Source of the DNA: Caecitellus pseudoparvulus
Lineage: Eukaryota > Bigyra: Bicosoecida
Reading direction: 5' to 3'
Assembly (NCBI GenBank): GCA_965644315.1
Contig: CBFFRQ010000040.1
Span: forward strand, 124,001 to 188,000
DNA length: 64,000 nt
This document shows, piece by piece, positions 1 through 10,887 of this stretch (position 1 is the stretch's first letter; each line of letters opens with the position of its first letter). A program made the position numbers and the translations under genes. The notes under the pieces are model-generated. The model was not told the origin of the DNA. It saw only the letters and a program-made list of their open reading frames with translations, and did no database searches.

Positions 1-341
1 CTCGCCATACTGCTGTGCGTCCGCGCAGATTGACCGGGGCGCCAAATCCAACTGCTCCGCGAACAAAGCCCGCCCCGGTGCAATTGCACAGGACGTACAT
101 CTCGCCTCTTCCGTGCTTGGCGTTTCCTGGACCAGCGCAAGTGCCGGGACCGCAGTGCGGAGTTTGCTGCACTGCCCCACCACGCCATGGCCTTTGCCGG
201 CAATTTCCCGCCTCCACCTGTGGTCGAGTCCCGGTCATCGAGTAGGCCTACACGCAAGGCATATGAAGCGCCAAGGTGCGTGTCAGTGACCCTCTCCGCC
301 GCGCGCCAGTGACGACCAGTGTCTTGTGGCTGGGTGCTGCC
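1..341. other. window edge without a recognised gene
   Basis: GC-rich sequence before the first convincing start codon. The short open frames here have no recognisable domain. It may hold the end of an upstream gene plus the promoter of the BTB gene, but no defined element could be identified. Confidence 0.4.
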
Positions 342-3300
342 ATGTGTGACCGCCGTTCACTGCGTCGTCCTCGCAGAATGGACACGCTGCTGGTGCGGTA
401 CCTGACGTCCCTGCCCAGTGATCTCACCGTGCGGTGCCAGGGGGAGACCTTCGCCCTGCACAGCCTGCTGATGGGGGCGCACTTCAACTTCTTCTCGTCT
501 CTCGCCTCCTCCACCCTCAGCGATGCGTCGAACGTGGACCTGTCTGACCTCCCGGGCGGGCCGCCGGTGCTGCGCCGACTGCTGGTGTGGCTGGGCGTGG
601 GGGGCCAGACGGGCCACGGCAGCAGTGTCCTGGCCGACGCGGAGGAGGAGACCATGCTGCTGGTCAAGGTGGCGGCTGCGTTGCAGTTCCTGCAAGTCAA
701 GGCGCCTATCAGCGACAGCGCTGCGTCAGACGAAAGCCCTCTTGTGGAGAGGCTGGTGTCTGCACTCACAACCAACTTGAACTTGCGTTCCCTGCAGTCG
801 GGCTCTGGACACTCCCTGAAGCAGGGCCTGAGCTTGATCCTGAAGTTCCTCAGCGCAGTGTCGGAAATTGACGAGTGGGACATGGCACTGCCACGGGGCG
901 TGCGAGCACTCGTGGAGAGCGCCCTCTGTGCCTGCGCATCCACAATGACAGGAGCACTGCAAGCTCTGTTGAATTGCGAGCCGGGGCCGCTGGGCTGGTG
1001 CCTGCCGTGTTTCCTGCCCACCCTGACACTCGCTGGCGTGCGCACCTGCCCCACGGCGCGCGCAGTGGAGGGCGAGCCCACCGTGCACGAGCTGGTGATG
1101 CTGGCCGGCACGGAGACTGTGCGGTCGGTGCTGGATGACTGTCTGGGGCAGGGCATGGCCAGTGCTGACGCGCTGTTCACGGCTCTGGACATGCTGGAGC
1201 GCCTGAGTCAACCTGTCGGGGTCAGCACCACTGCGGCACAGGGCTGGAACGGCGCCATGGACACAGACGTCGCGCTGCCCATCCTGACCAGCCTGCAACA
1301 GTGCCTGGACTCTCTGTTGGCGTTCCCAGCCACTGACGACGCAGACGGGGGTGCGCCGACGACACAGCCCACGCTCGTCGCTCGACATGCACTGCAGTTG
1401 CTCAACGCTGTGGCTGCAGGGGCAGTGCCCACCCTGGCCTGCTACAGCGACTCGAACAAGGCCCATGGAGTGCACTCTGGGGGTGGCTCCAAGGTCCTTC
1501 CGCCGTGTGAGCTGCCGTCGGGGTTTGATGGTTCGCCGGCGGTTTTCCAGCCCGTGACGCGGCAGGTGAAGAACTCCGAGACGGTGATGCATGGCATCCA
1601 GGGCACCGAAAAATACCAAAACACACCACTGGCCCTCTTGCGCCTGGTTGATATGGAGGCGGTGGGTGCCCTGCCGCTGCCTGTGCAGGCGCACGCGGCT
1701 GCGGAGCGTGCGGCAGCCAACCTGGGCAAGGTGACGGAGGCGCCCTCCTCTGACAAAGACACGGCGGTGGACTGGATCAGCGCCGTGGAGTCCCACAGCA
1801 CGCTGTGCCTGCTGCCAGACCTGCAGAGTCTCCTGCACTTTGCCGATTCCCTGGGCATGTCTGCGGAGTGTGCGCTGACCGCTGCGTGTGTGGCACATGC
1901 GCTGGCTCTGCAAGTGTACGTGTTCAGCCGCCTGGAGTCCAGCAGCACTGCGCAGGAGCTCCGCCGTCTGCACCAGGCTGTGCTGACTGCCGGTGCCGCG
2001 GGCCACCCCACGCGCCAGGCGCTGTTGCTGTGGGCCACTTCCGCGCTGGGCAAGTCCAAGGTGTTGCAGGAGCCCACCCTGGGGAAGAAACTGCTGCCGC
2101 TGCTCTTCTGCGAACAGACAGTGGACATGCTCACCCTGCAGTGCCCTGAGGACTACCACTCCATCATGTCTGCGCTGGGGTTGGCGGGGGCGCTGCCGGC
2201 TGCAGCGGAGCAGGCGGCTGCAGAGGTAGGGGCGCGTAGTTCCCGGCGCGTTCTGTGGACGTCGGCGGCCGGCGAGACCATGACTCTGTCAGTGGCCCAT
2301 GACTGCCAGGCGGCCATTACACACTTGTTCCACCGGTTCGTGCGCGATTTGGTCGTCTGGGCAGAGGGAGAGGGCGGGGACAGTGCCCTGGGCGCGCTGT
2401 GCATTGCACCGGACCCCAGTGCTGAAGTGCAAGACAGGTGTCTCTGCCCAGGGCCAGTCCTGGCGCAGTTGGGGCAGTTTGCACGGCAATCCTGCTTCGC
2501 GGCGCTGTCCAGAGGTCGCAAGGGTGCTAGGCACCCCAAGGTGTCCCTGCTGCAGCCCAAGAAGGCGGCTGACAGTGATGCTGCGGCGAAGCCTGCCGCG
2601 GCCCCAGCCACAACAAAATTCCTTGCCCGAGGCTTCGCATTCGGTGCGCACACTAGCACCACCCCGAAGCCGCGCGCAACGACAGATGCGGAGCGGAAGG
2701 AGGAAGTCGACGCGTTTTGGAGGAGGAACACCGACCCGTTCTCCGGAGAGCCCCCTGCTTTCGGAGCACCGAGACCTGAGTCGCCACGCGTGCCAGTGGT
2801 TCAACCCGGGGAAGGAAGACCCCAAGCAACGAAGGACACAGGCAGCTCCCTGTCGTTTTTCGGCAAGGAACAGGAGCCCGTGGCGCAAGCTGCAGAGGAG
2901 CGTTCACAGCCGGCGCCTGCACTGGGCCCAGGCATGGCGGCACCTGCCCCAGAGGCCCCCCTGACCAAGGCCACGACGCTGCAGCTGACACTGCTGGCCA
3001 TGGATTGGAAGCCCAACTTTCACCCGGAGCCGGCGCAGGCGGCGCAGCTGTTCTTGCGCGTGCTGCAGGAGGGGCAGCTGTGCCCAGGCCGCGTGGCTGC
3101 CCTGCGGCCCCTCCTGCAGCCCCACAAAGCGGAGGTGTTCATGGACGGCAACGACATGGTGTGCCAACTGCACTTTACGTTCCAGCGCACGTTCGAGGGC
3201 CTGGTCCTGGACACAGTGCTGCGTGCTGAGGGTTCGGGCCTGCGAGTTGCGCTGGAGAACGGCGTGGTGAACTGCGCTGAGGTGGTGGACGAGGAGCATC

Positions 3301-5192
3301 GCCCGGCGGGAGAAGTCATTGCTTCTGTGCCCGCAGGGACTTGGGGCATGGGGGTGGACCAGCTGTCGGCACTGGCCGCGCCAAAACACGCCGTGAAGCT
3401 GCAAGTGCTGGGGGAGCCAGCGGAAACGCTCGGGAAGGCCGCCCTCGCCATCGCACGCATGCAGGCGCTGCACGGCTTCGTCCTGCACGGCAAGGCGGAT
3501 CGAGGGGGCACCATTTGGGTCGCAGGCGCCAGTGCCGCGACCCAGGGCGAGCTCGTGCGTGAGCTGAGCGAGCAATTGGGCGACACTTTCACAGTGCGGG
3601 CAGCGCAGGAGTCAGAGGTCGACCACGGCACGTGGGAGGACCTGTGGGCACAGCGCGAGCAAGAGACGCTGCCGGCATGGTTTGAAATCCCGGAGCAGGA
3701 CCTGGCCACGCCCAAGGTTGACCCGCCGCCTCTCCCCACGCAGGATGCTGCGTTTCCATTGGTGTGGGCTTCTGCGCTTCCCGGCGCGCCTGCCTCTGCT
3801 GCAGCCTGCTCTGCACTCCTGGAGCTGGCTGCGTCGACCTTCGGCAGCATGGTGGAGGACGTGTACACGAGCGTGCTGCAGTTTTTCCCGCCACAGTCGG
3901 CGGTGGAGGCGGTGGTGGCGGTGCTGCGGAACTCGCGCGGCAGGCCGCTTGCTCCGCAGCAGGCAGCCAGACTGGCCTGCAGTCTGCTGGCGCTGTTGTT
4001 CCGGGCAGGGCACTGCACTGTGCCTGCACTGCTGCAAGTTGTGGAGGCTGTGGGGCAGCACTTGTCCAGCTGCGTGGTGGTGGGCCCAGAGCGCGACGGC
4101 CCCATGCACTCGGCTGCAGGCTGGGGAGCTTGCAGTCGCCCACTGCTTGACGCGTCGTTCAAGAATGACACGACAGGGGTGAATTGGATCATGCAGTGTG
4201 GGTTCCTGGGCGGTGCGTTCCACAGCGCAGAGCTGCGAGGGAGCCGTGCCGCTGCGTTGCAGGAGCAGGTGCGCAGTGAGTTGCAACGCGCTGCACTGCA
4301 GCGGTACGCGGCCTCCGCAGGCGACACCCGTGCTGCAGTTGGCGCAGGGGATGAAGACGACAGTGCAGCCATGTCATGTGATCCGGAGACAAGCGATGCT
4401 GTCGTGTTCCTGGCAGCGGGGGTGTCCCCCCTGCCCTGGCGCTGTGCCGATGGTACCCTGACACGCTTGCCTCTGCTGGGCGAATGCCGCGGCAAGCTGA
4501 GCAAACTGGGGGAAAAGTCGCTGCTCCTGGCCCACGACATGTGCAGTGTGCAGAGGTTTCCGTCGGTGTTCCTGGGTCAGGGACAGGCTACGTCCCGTGT
4601 TCTGAAGCTGCTGGCGCTGCTGGTGCTGACGGAGTCTGGCGCCATCCCGCCGCTGTCCCCATGCATGGCGTTGTCCACTGAGGGCAGCGTGTTCCCCCAG
4701 CCGGGGCTGGAGGTGGGGGGGGATGGCGGTGGGGATGTGCGGGTGGGGGAGTGGGTGGAGGTGTCAGCCAGCAACGCTCTGGGTGTCGTGACGGGGGTGC
4801 AGGGGGGTGCTGCGAGCGGGCAGGGCTGTGCGCTGACACTGCGCCTGCAGCCCACGCTGGACGAGTTGTCGTGCAGGGGGATTGCGTCCATGCAGGTGAC
4901 GGTGGCTCCTGAGGAGGTGAGGCGTGTTCTGCAAGGGGGGGGTGAGGGCGCCTCGGCCCGCTGTGCGCTGGGGCTGTCAGCGGCCCTCACGGGGCGGGCA
5001 GGCGCCGGCACGACCCGAGATCGCGCCGTGGACGCCGTGCACTTTGCGCTGCCCTCCTTCAGACCAGGCTTCACGATGCACTTGCTGGCTGAGGGGTTGC
5101 TGTCGCCGACAGCGGCGCTGGGCATTTGCTCAGCTGGGTGGGCGTCTCATGACCCACGGGGCGGCGAGGCTGACTTGCTGGAGACAGCGTGA
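342..5192 (+). CDS. large BTB/POZ-domain protein of unknown function
   Basis: One uninterrupted frame of about 1,616 codons. The frame is open further upstream, but only from a GTG; the first ATG is at 342, and a second at 378 is equally good because it directly precedes the BTB-like stretch. That stretch (LPSDLTVRCQGETFALHS and what follows, about residues 20-110) has the BTB pattern of a β-strand pair, buried histidine and leucine-rich helices. BTB domains dimerise and often recruit cullin-3 ligases. The rest is long, Ala/Leu-rich and probably helical, with a low-complexity linker around nt 2,560-2,930 and a short β-rich segment near nt 4,740-4,910. I recognise no other domain. Antisense frames in this region are shadows. 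Confidence 0.7.
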   Translation: MCDRRSLRRPRRMDTLLVRYLTSLPSDLTVRCQGETFALHSLLMGAHFNFFSSLASSTLSDASNVDLSDLPGGPPVLRRLLVWLGVGGQTGHGSSVLADAEEETMLLVKVAAALQFLQVKAPISDSAASDESPLVERLVSALTTNLNLRSLQSGSGHSLKQGLSLILKFLSAVSEIDEWDMALPRGVRALVESALCACASTMTGALQALLNCEPGPLGWCLPCFLPTLTLAGVRTCPTARAVEGEPTVHELVMLAGTETVRSVLDDCLGQGMASADALFTALDMLERLSQPVGVSTTAAQGWNGAMDTDVALPILTSLQQCLDSLLAFPATDDADGGAPTTQPTLVARHALQLLNAVAAGAVPTLACYSDSNKAHGVHSGGGSKVLPPCELPSGFDGSPAVFQPVTRQVKNSETVMHGIQGTEKYQNTPLALLRLVDMEAVGALPLPVQAHAAAERAAANLGKVTEAPSSDKDTAVDWISAVESHSTLCLLPDLQSLLHFADSLGMSAECALTAACVAHALALQVYVFSRLESSSTAQELRRLHQAVLTAGAAGHPTRQALLLWATSALGKSKVLQEPTLGKKLLPLLFCEQTVDMLTLQCPEDYHSIMSALGLAGALPAAAEQAAAEVGARSSRRVLWTSAAGETMTLSVAHDCQAAITHLFHRFVRDLVVWAEGEGGDSALGALCIAPDPSAEVQDRCLCPGPVLAQLGQFARQSCFAALSRGRKGARHPKVSLLQPKKAADSDAAAKPAAAPATTKFLARGFAFGAHTSTTPKPRATTDAERKEEVDAFWRRNTDPFSGEPPAFGAPRPESPRVPVVQPGEGRPQATKDTGSSLSFFGKEQEPVAQAAEERSQPAPALGPGMAAPAPEAPLTKATTLQLTLLAMDWKPNFHPEPAQAAQLFLRVLQEGQLCPGRVAALRPLLQPHKAEVFMDGNDMVCQLHFTFQRTFEGLVLDTVLRAEGSGLRVALENGVVNCAEVVDEEHRPAGEVIASVPAGTWGMGVDQLSALAAPKHAVKLQVLGEPAETLGKAALAIARMQALHGFVLHGKADRGGTIWVAGASAATQGELVRELSEQLGDTFTVRAAQESEVDHGTWEDLWAQREQETLPAWFEIPEQDLATPKVDPPPLPTQDAAFPLVWASALPGAPASAAACSALLELAASTFGSMVEDVYTSVLQFFPPQSAVEAVVAVLRNSRGRPLAPQQAARLACSLLALLFRAGHCTVPALLQVVEAVGQHLSSCVVVGPERDGPMHSAAGWGACSRPLLDASFKNDTTGVNWIMQCGFLGGAFHSAELRGSRAAALQEQVRSELQRAALQRYAASAGDTRAAVGAGDEDDSAAMSCDPETSDAVVFLAAGVSPLPWRCADGTLTRLPLLGECRGKLSKLGEKSLLLAHDMCSVQRFPSVFLGQGQATSRVLKLLALLVLTESGAIPPLSPCMALSTEGSVFPQPGLEVGGDGGGDVRVGEWVEVSASNALGVVTGVQGGAASGQGCALTLRLQPTLDELSCRGIASMQVTVAPEEVRRVLQGGGEGASARCALGLSAALTGRAGAGTTRDRAVDAVHFALPSFRPGFTMHLLAEGLLSPTAALGICSAGWASHDPRGGEADLLETA

Positions 5193-5607
5193 TGTTCCAC
5201 GCCAAGGCCGTGTTGTGTGGGGCTGGGGCGTGCCTGCCGCGTGCCAGTGCTGGTGAGGCAGGGCTTAGGCAGTGTGCGCCAGGCCGACTCACCTGCAACA
5301 TGTCACGGTGCAGCGGTGGGGGCGCTTAGGCGAGGGAAAGGCCCACAGGCGGGGAAAATGCACAGATTTATACCCCCCTACGCGTGCGATTTGCCGCAGC
5401 TGTGCTCAGTTGCCGCCGCGCATCGCCTGCGGAGCAGTTGGCGTGGTGGGCTCACGCATGGAACGCGCAGTCGGTAGCCGCCGGCACTTCCCAACCTCCC
5501 TCCTCACACCCCCAAGCTCGGCATGGACACCAAGCACTGCCCAATCCACCTTTGCGTGCTGCTCCACCCGGCTTCGTCGCCTTCCGCTCCCTCTCTCGCC
5601 TTTCGTC
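5193..5607. other. intergenic spacer
   Basis: 415 bases between two plus-strand genes. A frame open through this stretch joins the downstream gene, but it has no ATG next to conserved sequence, so it is treated as promoter/5' UTR. An AT-rich patch (ATTTATA near 5,366) stands out from the GC-rich surroundings and could be a core promoter element. No RNA gene seen. Confidence 0.4.
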
Positions 5608-7653
5608 ATGGCTGGTGAAGCACGTCTGGAGGGCAGCCTCGTGACGGAGACGGAGAAAGGCGCCCCTGCGCTGACCACGCTGGGCGTCATGGCACGCATG
5701 TTGGCGAACAAGGACCGTGGGGGCTCCCTCGTCGCCATCAACGGGCAGTGCATCGGCCCCCGCGGCACGGCGGCCAAGTTCATCTTCCCGCCGCCACAGC
5801 CGGCGGAAGGGCAAGACCAAGCTGCCGCCACAGCCGCCGCCGCCGCGTCAGCCGCCGCAGCGGGGGGCACAAGCCGGGCCAAACTGCGGGAGCTGGTGGA
5901 CCTGGCCCTGGCCGAGGGCCAGCACTGTGACTCCCTCGCCGAGCAGGTGGCAGACCTGTGGGTGCTGACGTTCGAGACGGGCGCTGTGCGGGACGGCAAG
6001 GGCGAGCGGCGGGTGTTCCTGTACCTGTTCATGGCGCTGGCGGAACACTTTCCGGAAACCGCCGTGGCCATGCTGCCCCTCGTGCCGCAGTTCGCCAGCT
6101 GGAACATGCTCAGCTTCATCCACGTGCAGGCAGAGCGGGACATTGCAGAGCTGGCGCCAGAGTCGGACAAGGCAGTTGCTCTGCGACAGCTGCAGCGTGG
6201 CGTGGAGGACGTGTACTTCGCCCAGCTGCAGCACGACGCCGGCATTCTGCAGCAGGCGGCCAGTGCGGCGGGTGGCGCCACGGGCGCCGCACCCCCCGCC
6301 GTCCCCGGCGCCGCCACCGCCCCACCCTCAGCTGACAAACCAGCCTCTGAGGCTGCTGCAGGGGCAGGCACGGGCAGTGACCAGGCGGCGCAGGCCCGTC
6401 GCAGCTTGAGCCTGGCGGGCAAGTGGGCTCCCAGCGTGGGCTTGGCGGTGGACAAGCACAGTGGGCTGGGCAAGACCCTGGCGCTGCGGCTGAACCCGTG
6501 GAAGGGCCAGGGGGCGGCCAGCGAGGCACATGTGACGTGGGCCAGGCAGAAGTACAGGCAGCTGCTGACACAGTTGCGCAGTGCGTTGGATGTGCCGGAG
6601 GTGAAGATGGCGGGCAAGCGCTGGCGCGAGCTGCGCCCGACAGCCGTTCCGTCCAAGGCCAACACCAAATACCGCAGGGCGTTTATGAACCAGGCTCGGC
6701 CAGGCACGGAGGGTGTGGAGGTGGGCGACGCCGTCGTGCGCAGCACAGACGAGGACCGTGTGCTGTGTGCGGAGCACTTCCAGGCCGCCATTCAGGCGAC
6801 GCTGGACGGCACCGCGACGAAACGCATCAAGGGGTCTGCCTCGGAGCCACAGGCGCTCACCAAGCCGTACATGTTCGGGGGCCAGGAGGACCCCATGCTG
6901 GAGGCGCAGTGGGTGGACATGCGCAAGAGCCTGATGGAGAAGGGCGTCATGCCGCCTGCCCTGTGCATGGTGGACGTTTCTGGCAGCATGGGCGGCCTGC
7001 CAATGGAAGTGTCCATTGCGCTGGGCATTCTGCTGAGCCAAATCCTGCCAGAGCCCTGGCACGGCCGCTTCCTCACCTTTGAGAGCACGCCACAGTGGGT
7101 GGACATTTCCGCCTGCACGTCGCTGTATGATGCAGTGAAGCAGACGCAAGCCGCGCCGTGGGGTGGCAGCACGAACTTTGCGCTGGCGTTGCGGAGCATT
7201 CTGGAAACGGCAACGCAGGAAGGCCTCAGCAACGACGCCGTGCCCAAGGTCCTCTTCGTCTTCTCAGACATGCAGTTCGACGCTGCAGACCGGTCTGGCA
7301 CCGGTGATGCCGTGTTCCGACTTGGCTCTGAGGACATTCGGGACGGTTTCAAGGCCAAGGGCTACGCAGTGCCGCACATCGTGTTCTGGAACCTCCGCGC
7401 CACAGGCACGCCGTCCTTCCAGGCAGACGCCTCGACGCCCGGAGTCAGCATCATGAGCGGGTACAGCCAGCAGTGCATGGCTGACTTCCTGGACACGGGC
7501 GTGTTGAAGAGCGGGCAGGAGGTGACTCCCTGGGAAACGCTCAACGCCAAGCTGACCAAGGAGGTGTTCTACCCTGTGCGCCAGGTGTGTTCCGGCTCCC
7601 AGGAGGGCGCCCTGGCAGACTACTCCTTCCAGCCCTTTGACCGCGAAAACTGA
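5608..7653 (+). CDS. DUF2828-family protein with C-terminal VWA domain
   Basis: 681 aa from the ATG at 5608; the frame is open upstream but conservation begins here. Around residue 130 is the DUF2828-type stretch RDGKGERRVFLYLFMALAEH, as in the plant, slime-mould and protist family (R-GGKGER-F--A--WLAE-HP). A Pro/Ala-rich linker (nt 6,240-6,400) separates it from a C-terminal von Willebrand A domain with a MIDAS-type DVSGSMG motif near residue 455 and further conserved-looking strands (FLTFESTPQW, VLFVFSDMQFD). DUF2828 proteins resemble TROVE/Ro proteins in architecture; their role is poorly defined, so RNA or metal-dependent ligand binding is inference. No intron is needed. Confidence 0.85.
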   Translation: MAGEARLEGSLVTETEKGAPALTTLGVMARMLANKDRGGSLVAINGQCIGPRGTAAKFIFPPPQPAEGQDQAAATAAAAASAAAAGGTSRAKLRELVDLALAEGQHCDSLAEQVADLWVLTFETGAVRDGKGERRVFLYLFMALAEHFPETAVAMLPLVPQFASWNMLSFIHVQAERDIAELAPESDKAVALRQLQRGVEDVYFAQLQHDAGILQQAASAAGGATGAAPPAVPGAATAPPSADKPASEAAAGAGTGSDQAAQARRSLSLAGKWAPSVGLAVDKHSGLGKTLALRLNPWKGQGAASEAHVTWARQKYRQLLTQLRSALDVPEVKMAGKRWRELRPTAVPSKANTKYRRAFMNQARPGTEGVEVGDAVVRSTDEDRVLCAEHFQAAIQATLDGTATKRIKGSASEPQALTKPYMFGGQEDPMLEAQWVDMRKSLMEKGVMPPALCMVDVSGSMGGLPMEVSIALGILLSQILPEPWHGRFLTFESTPQWVDISACTSLYDAVKQTQAAPWGGSTNFALALRSILETATQEGLSNDAVPKVLFVFSDMQFDAADRSGTGDAVFRLGSEDIRDGFKAKGYAVPHIVFWNLRATGTPSFQADASTPGVSIMSGYSQQCMADFLDTGVLKSGQEVTPWETLNAKLTKEVFYPVRQVCSGSQEGALADYSFQPFDREN

Positions 7654-7854
7654 GGGGGGATGGAGGGGGGGGGTGGCGCTTGTGCGAACCCCCCACCACT
7701 TGGACCAATGCAGTGCAGCTCGCTTCAGTGCTGGTGGGAACGCGACCAGGGATACTTCCCACAATCCCGCACGCTGTCGCTGTCACAGTTTGTGTCTTGG
7801 CAGCTGTCCGGCCAGCGACAGTCTGAGCCAGCCTCAGCACATCACTGCCGCACC

Positions 7855-10824
7855 ATGGCAGCAGCTCTGCAGCGACGTGTCAGCTGCGCCCTGGCGCGCC
7901 CAGCGCAGGCCCTGCGTCCACAAGCCACGAGCCACGTGTCTACTTCTGCCGCTCGACAGGGCCAGCGTGCGGCACAGGGCGCGGCACGGCGCACGGCGGG
8001 CGCGAACGGGGGGGGGTCTGTAATTCCGCACCTGTCTCGGAGCGGCACTCGAGGGGCGCCACGCCGGGGCAGGGCCAAGTTCAGCCCGGGAGAGACCCTG
8101 CAATACGCAGAGCAGGGAACACAGGCCTTGGCGCGGGAGCCGGCGGCGGCCACCCCCGAGGCAGTGCTGCATTCGGCGCGGGCGCTGCGGCGAGGAGCAG
8201 CCGCTCGGCGAAGTGAACTGGCATCATCGCCGCATCATGCGAACTCGCTGCACAACATCAGCAGCGTGCTGAACGCAGAGCGCGCCAGACTGGCCTCGCT
8301 ATCCTTGCCCAAGGGCGCGCCGGCAGCCGTGGGAGCCTGGCGCTTGCCCGCACTGGCGACGCTGGCTCGTGAGAGTGCCACCGCAACTTCCGCAGCGCTG
8401 TCAGCCGGCGCACCCCCTGCGCTGTCCCTGGCGCACCGCCGACTGCTGGGCAATGTCAGCGCCCTAGCAGAGCCCCTTCTGCAACGGGCCAGCCAGGCCG
8501 CCCTCTCAGCGGCCAGTCGCCGCTTCGCGTCGGACGCGGGTTTTTCAGTGCGGTATTTGGCGCTCGGCTCCTACGCTAACATGGCTCTTGCCACGGGGCT
8601 GTTCCTGTGGGGGGACTCCCTGCGCGAGGCAGCTGTGGCGGGTGGCTGGCTGGCGGCGCCAGAGGGCGCAGCGTCTGCTGCGCACGCTGGCGGCCGGGCG
8701 CCGCTGAGCGCTGATGAAGTGCTCGGGCTGCCTGCGCCACTGGTGGAGGAAGTGGCGCCCATTGCCGCCAGCGTGACCACTGCCACGACCTGCACCAGCG
8801 CCGAGACGGCCAGTGCGCTTTCCGAGGCCATGCTGCCGCGTGGCGTGCAGGAGCTCGCGGCGCAGGCGTCCGCTGCGCTGTTTGCACCCGACGTGGACGG
8901 CGTTTCGCCTGTGGCAGTGGAGGTGGTGGAGGGCGTGCAGTCGCTGCTGGAGCTGCTGGCTGCTGCTGCGGCGCCGGGCACTGGGCAGAACGGCCAGAGC
9001 ATGCTGATTTCAGACGCCTTTGCCTCTCGCCGGGTCTGGCGTGACCGGGCGGTGCAGGGGTTAGGTGCTGTGGAAGAGGAAACGCAGGGTGCGGAAGTTG
9101 ACCCCGCCGGCCCCGTGCACGCCGTGCCATTCGTCGGACGCCACACACTGCCAGTCGGCCTGAGCAGGTGTCTCATCGCTGGCACGCCGGCGTTGCTGCT
9201 GTCGTTGCCTGCGCTGTCCGATGCGGGGCTCGTGGAGCTGCTGCGGAATTTGTCGGCTGCACAAGACGTCGTCGCGACAGGCCCTGCGGCGGGGTGCACC
9301 GCCACCCTCGTGGACGCAGTGACGCTGGAACTGGGACAACGTGTGGCGCAGCGCGGGACGCCGTCGAACGCCGCCCCGGGCTGGGCGGGTGTGGACGTGA
9401 CGGTGCTCACAGCTGCAGCGCACACTGCCGCTGGTGTGGAGGGCGCGCTGCCCAGCGACGCCCTGGCGCCCGCGGCAGGCGCAGCGGCCTTCATCCCAGG
9501 CCTGCCATCTGACGTGCTGCAGGGGCATGTGGATGACGTGATGGACGCGGCGTCTGACCGCATCACACGCAGCGTGGGCGGCGCCAGCGGCCTGCTTGAC
9601 TCGGCCGCCGGCAACGCAGCGGACCCCGCGGACCTGCCTGACGCCGCCGCTGACCTGGCGCCCTGGTGCGAAGCGGGCTCCACCTCCCTCCCCAGCCGCC
9701 TGGGGCAGTTGGCGGCACAGGCCCTGGCGGTGGAGTTGCAGGGCAGTTCACCAGCGCCGCGCGAGCTGCTGGCGGAAGCCATCGGGCACCTGCACATGCT
9801 GCACACGTCACGGGGGGGGCAGGGCTGTGCAGCTCCTGGCGAAGCAGCCCTGCAGCTGTCTGTTTTGCGGCGCCTGGTGGAGGTGGTGGGTGAACATGAG
9901 GTGACGGCCGCCGCGAGAGGCGAAGCCAGCGGCGGTGCAGACGACTGGCACGCGGCGTTTGCAGACGCGTGCGAGGGGGAGGGCGCAGGGGACGTGTGGC
10001 GCCCCACAGTGCTGGAAGAACTGCTGTCCAGCTCGGGACAGGCTGCCGGGGACTTTCGGCGGCGCACGCTGGCGTTGCTTGCCAGCCTGCAAAGCCCCTC
10101 ATTTTCCGCACCGCCACAGCCGGCACGCAGTGCGCCTCAGGGAGCCCCAGTGCACACCAGCACCCCTCCCAGCGCAGCCATGCACACGCAAGGCTCTGCT
10201 TCTGCCATGACGTCCCGTGTCGTCACGGGCGTGGTGCATGCGTTGTGTGCCGGGCAAGGCGCTGCGTTGGCGTCCACGTTGCCGCTGCGCGAGCTGGCGT
10301 TGCTCGTCACCGCCGCCGGACGCGCGCCCTACATGGCGCCCAGTGACCAGCGTGTCCTGGTGGAGGCAGTGCGGGCGCGGCTGGGCCACGCAGCCGCGCT
10401 GGCGGGGCGGAAGGGGCGTGTGCCGCGGCCTCACGAGCGCCAGCACATCATCGCCTGTGCGGAATTCCTCGTGGCAGTGGGCGGCGCACACTGCGCGTCA
10501 GGCCTGCTCAGCGCATCTGCACTCATGGCGCGTTGCCAGGATTGGAGTCACTGCAACGCATTCCTCACCGCTGCGGCGTCCCTGTGGCGCCAGCGAGGCA
10601 ACGCGCCCCCCGCCTTGGAGAAGGGCTCCCCTGCTGCGTTACGCGACGTGGCAGTGGCAGCAGCGCACGCTGTCGCAAACCCGCAAACAGGCACGTCAGC
10701 GTCACCCCACGCCCCCGTTGCGATCGGTGGTGTGGAGGGCGCCGCTGCCTGTGTCTCCCTGGCACGGTGGCTGGGCAAGCGTGTGCGGCAGGCGGTGGCG
10801 GTGACTCACGGTGACTCACGCTGA
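7855..10824 (+). CDS. probable mitochondrial protein, function unknown
   Basis: 989 aa from the ATG at 7855, in a good CACC-ATG-G context. The N-terminus is rich in Arg, Ala and Ser and lacks acidic residues for about 60 positions, like a mitochondrial targeting peptide. The remainder is Ala/Leu-rich and helical, with acidic stretches, and has no recognised domain. The frame extends upstream to 7660 only through unlikely sequence, so the later start is preferred. It lies about 200 bases after the DUF2828 gene and ends 63 bases before the convergent GAF gene. Confidence 0.65.
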   Translation: MAAALQRRVSCALARPAQALRPQATSHVSTSAARQGQRAAQGAARRTAGANGGGSVIPHLSRSGTRGAPRRGRAKFSPGETLQYAEQGTQALAREPAAATPEAVLHSARALRRGAAARRSELASSPHHANSLHNISSVLNAERARLASLSLPKGAPAAVGAWRLPALATLARESATATSAALSAGAPPALSLAHRRLLGNVSALAEPLLQRASQAALSAASRRFASDAGFSVRYLALGSYANMALATGLFLWGDSLREAAVAGGWLAAPEGAASAAHAGGRAPLSADEVLGLPAPLVEEVAPIAASVTTATTCTSAETASALSEAMLPRGVQELAAQASAALFAPDVDGVSPVAVEVVEGVQSLLELLAAAAAPGTGQNGQSMLISDAFASRRVWRDRAVQGLGAVEEETQGAEVDPAGPVHAVPFVGRHTLPVGLSRCLIAGTPALLLSLPALSDAGLVELLRNLSAAQDVVATGPAAGCTATLVDAVTLELGQRVAQRGTPSNAAPGWAGVDVTVLTAAAHTAAGVEGALPSDALAPAAGAAAFIPGLPSDVLQGHVDDVMDAASDRITRSVGGASGLLDSAAGNAADPADLPDAAADLAPWCEAGSTSLPSRLGQLAAQALAVELQGSSPAPRELLAEAIGHLHMLHTSRGGQGCAAPGEAALQLSVLRRLVEVVGEHEVTAAARGEASGGADDWHAAFADACEGEGAGDVWRPTVLEELLSSSGQAAGDFRRRTLALLASLQSPSFSAPPQPARSAPQGAPVHTSTPPSAAMHTQGSASAMTSRVVTGVVHALCAGQGAALASTLPLRELALLVTAAGRAPYMAPSDQRVLVEAVRARLGHAAALAGRKGRVPRPHERQHIIACAEFLVAVGGAHCASGLLSASALMARCQDWSHCNAFLTAAASLWRQRGNAPPALEKGSPAALRDVAVAAAHAVANPQTGTSASPHAPVAIGGVEGAAACVSLARWLGKRVRQAVAVTHGDSR

Positions 10825-10887
10825 CCCATGACCGGTGCATGCAATGCATTCGCACCATCACACAGCAGGGATGGGTGGGGGGGGTGC

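Noticed and set aside
726-4540. Several 400-500-codon antisense frames within the BTB gene
   Set aside because: GC-rich coding DNA keeps the opposite strand open; translations are Gln/His/Arg or Ser/Thr/Pro low complexity without domains.
8571-10067. 498-codon antisense frame in the mitochondrial-protein gene
   Set aside because: Ser/Ala/Thr-rich shadow without recognisable content.
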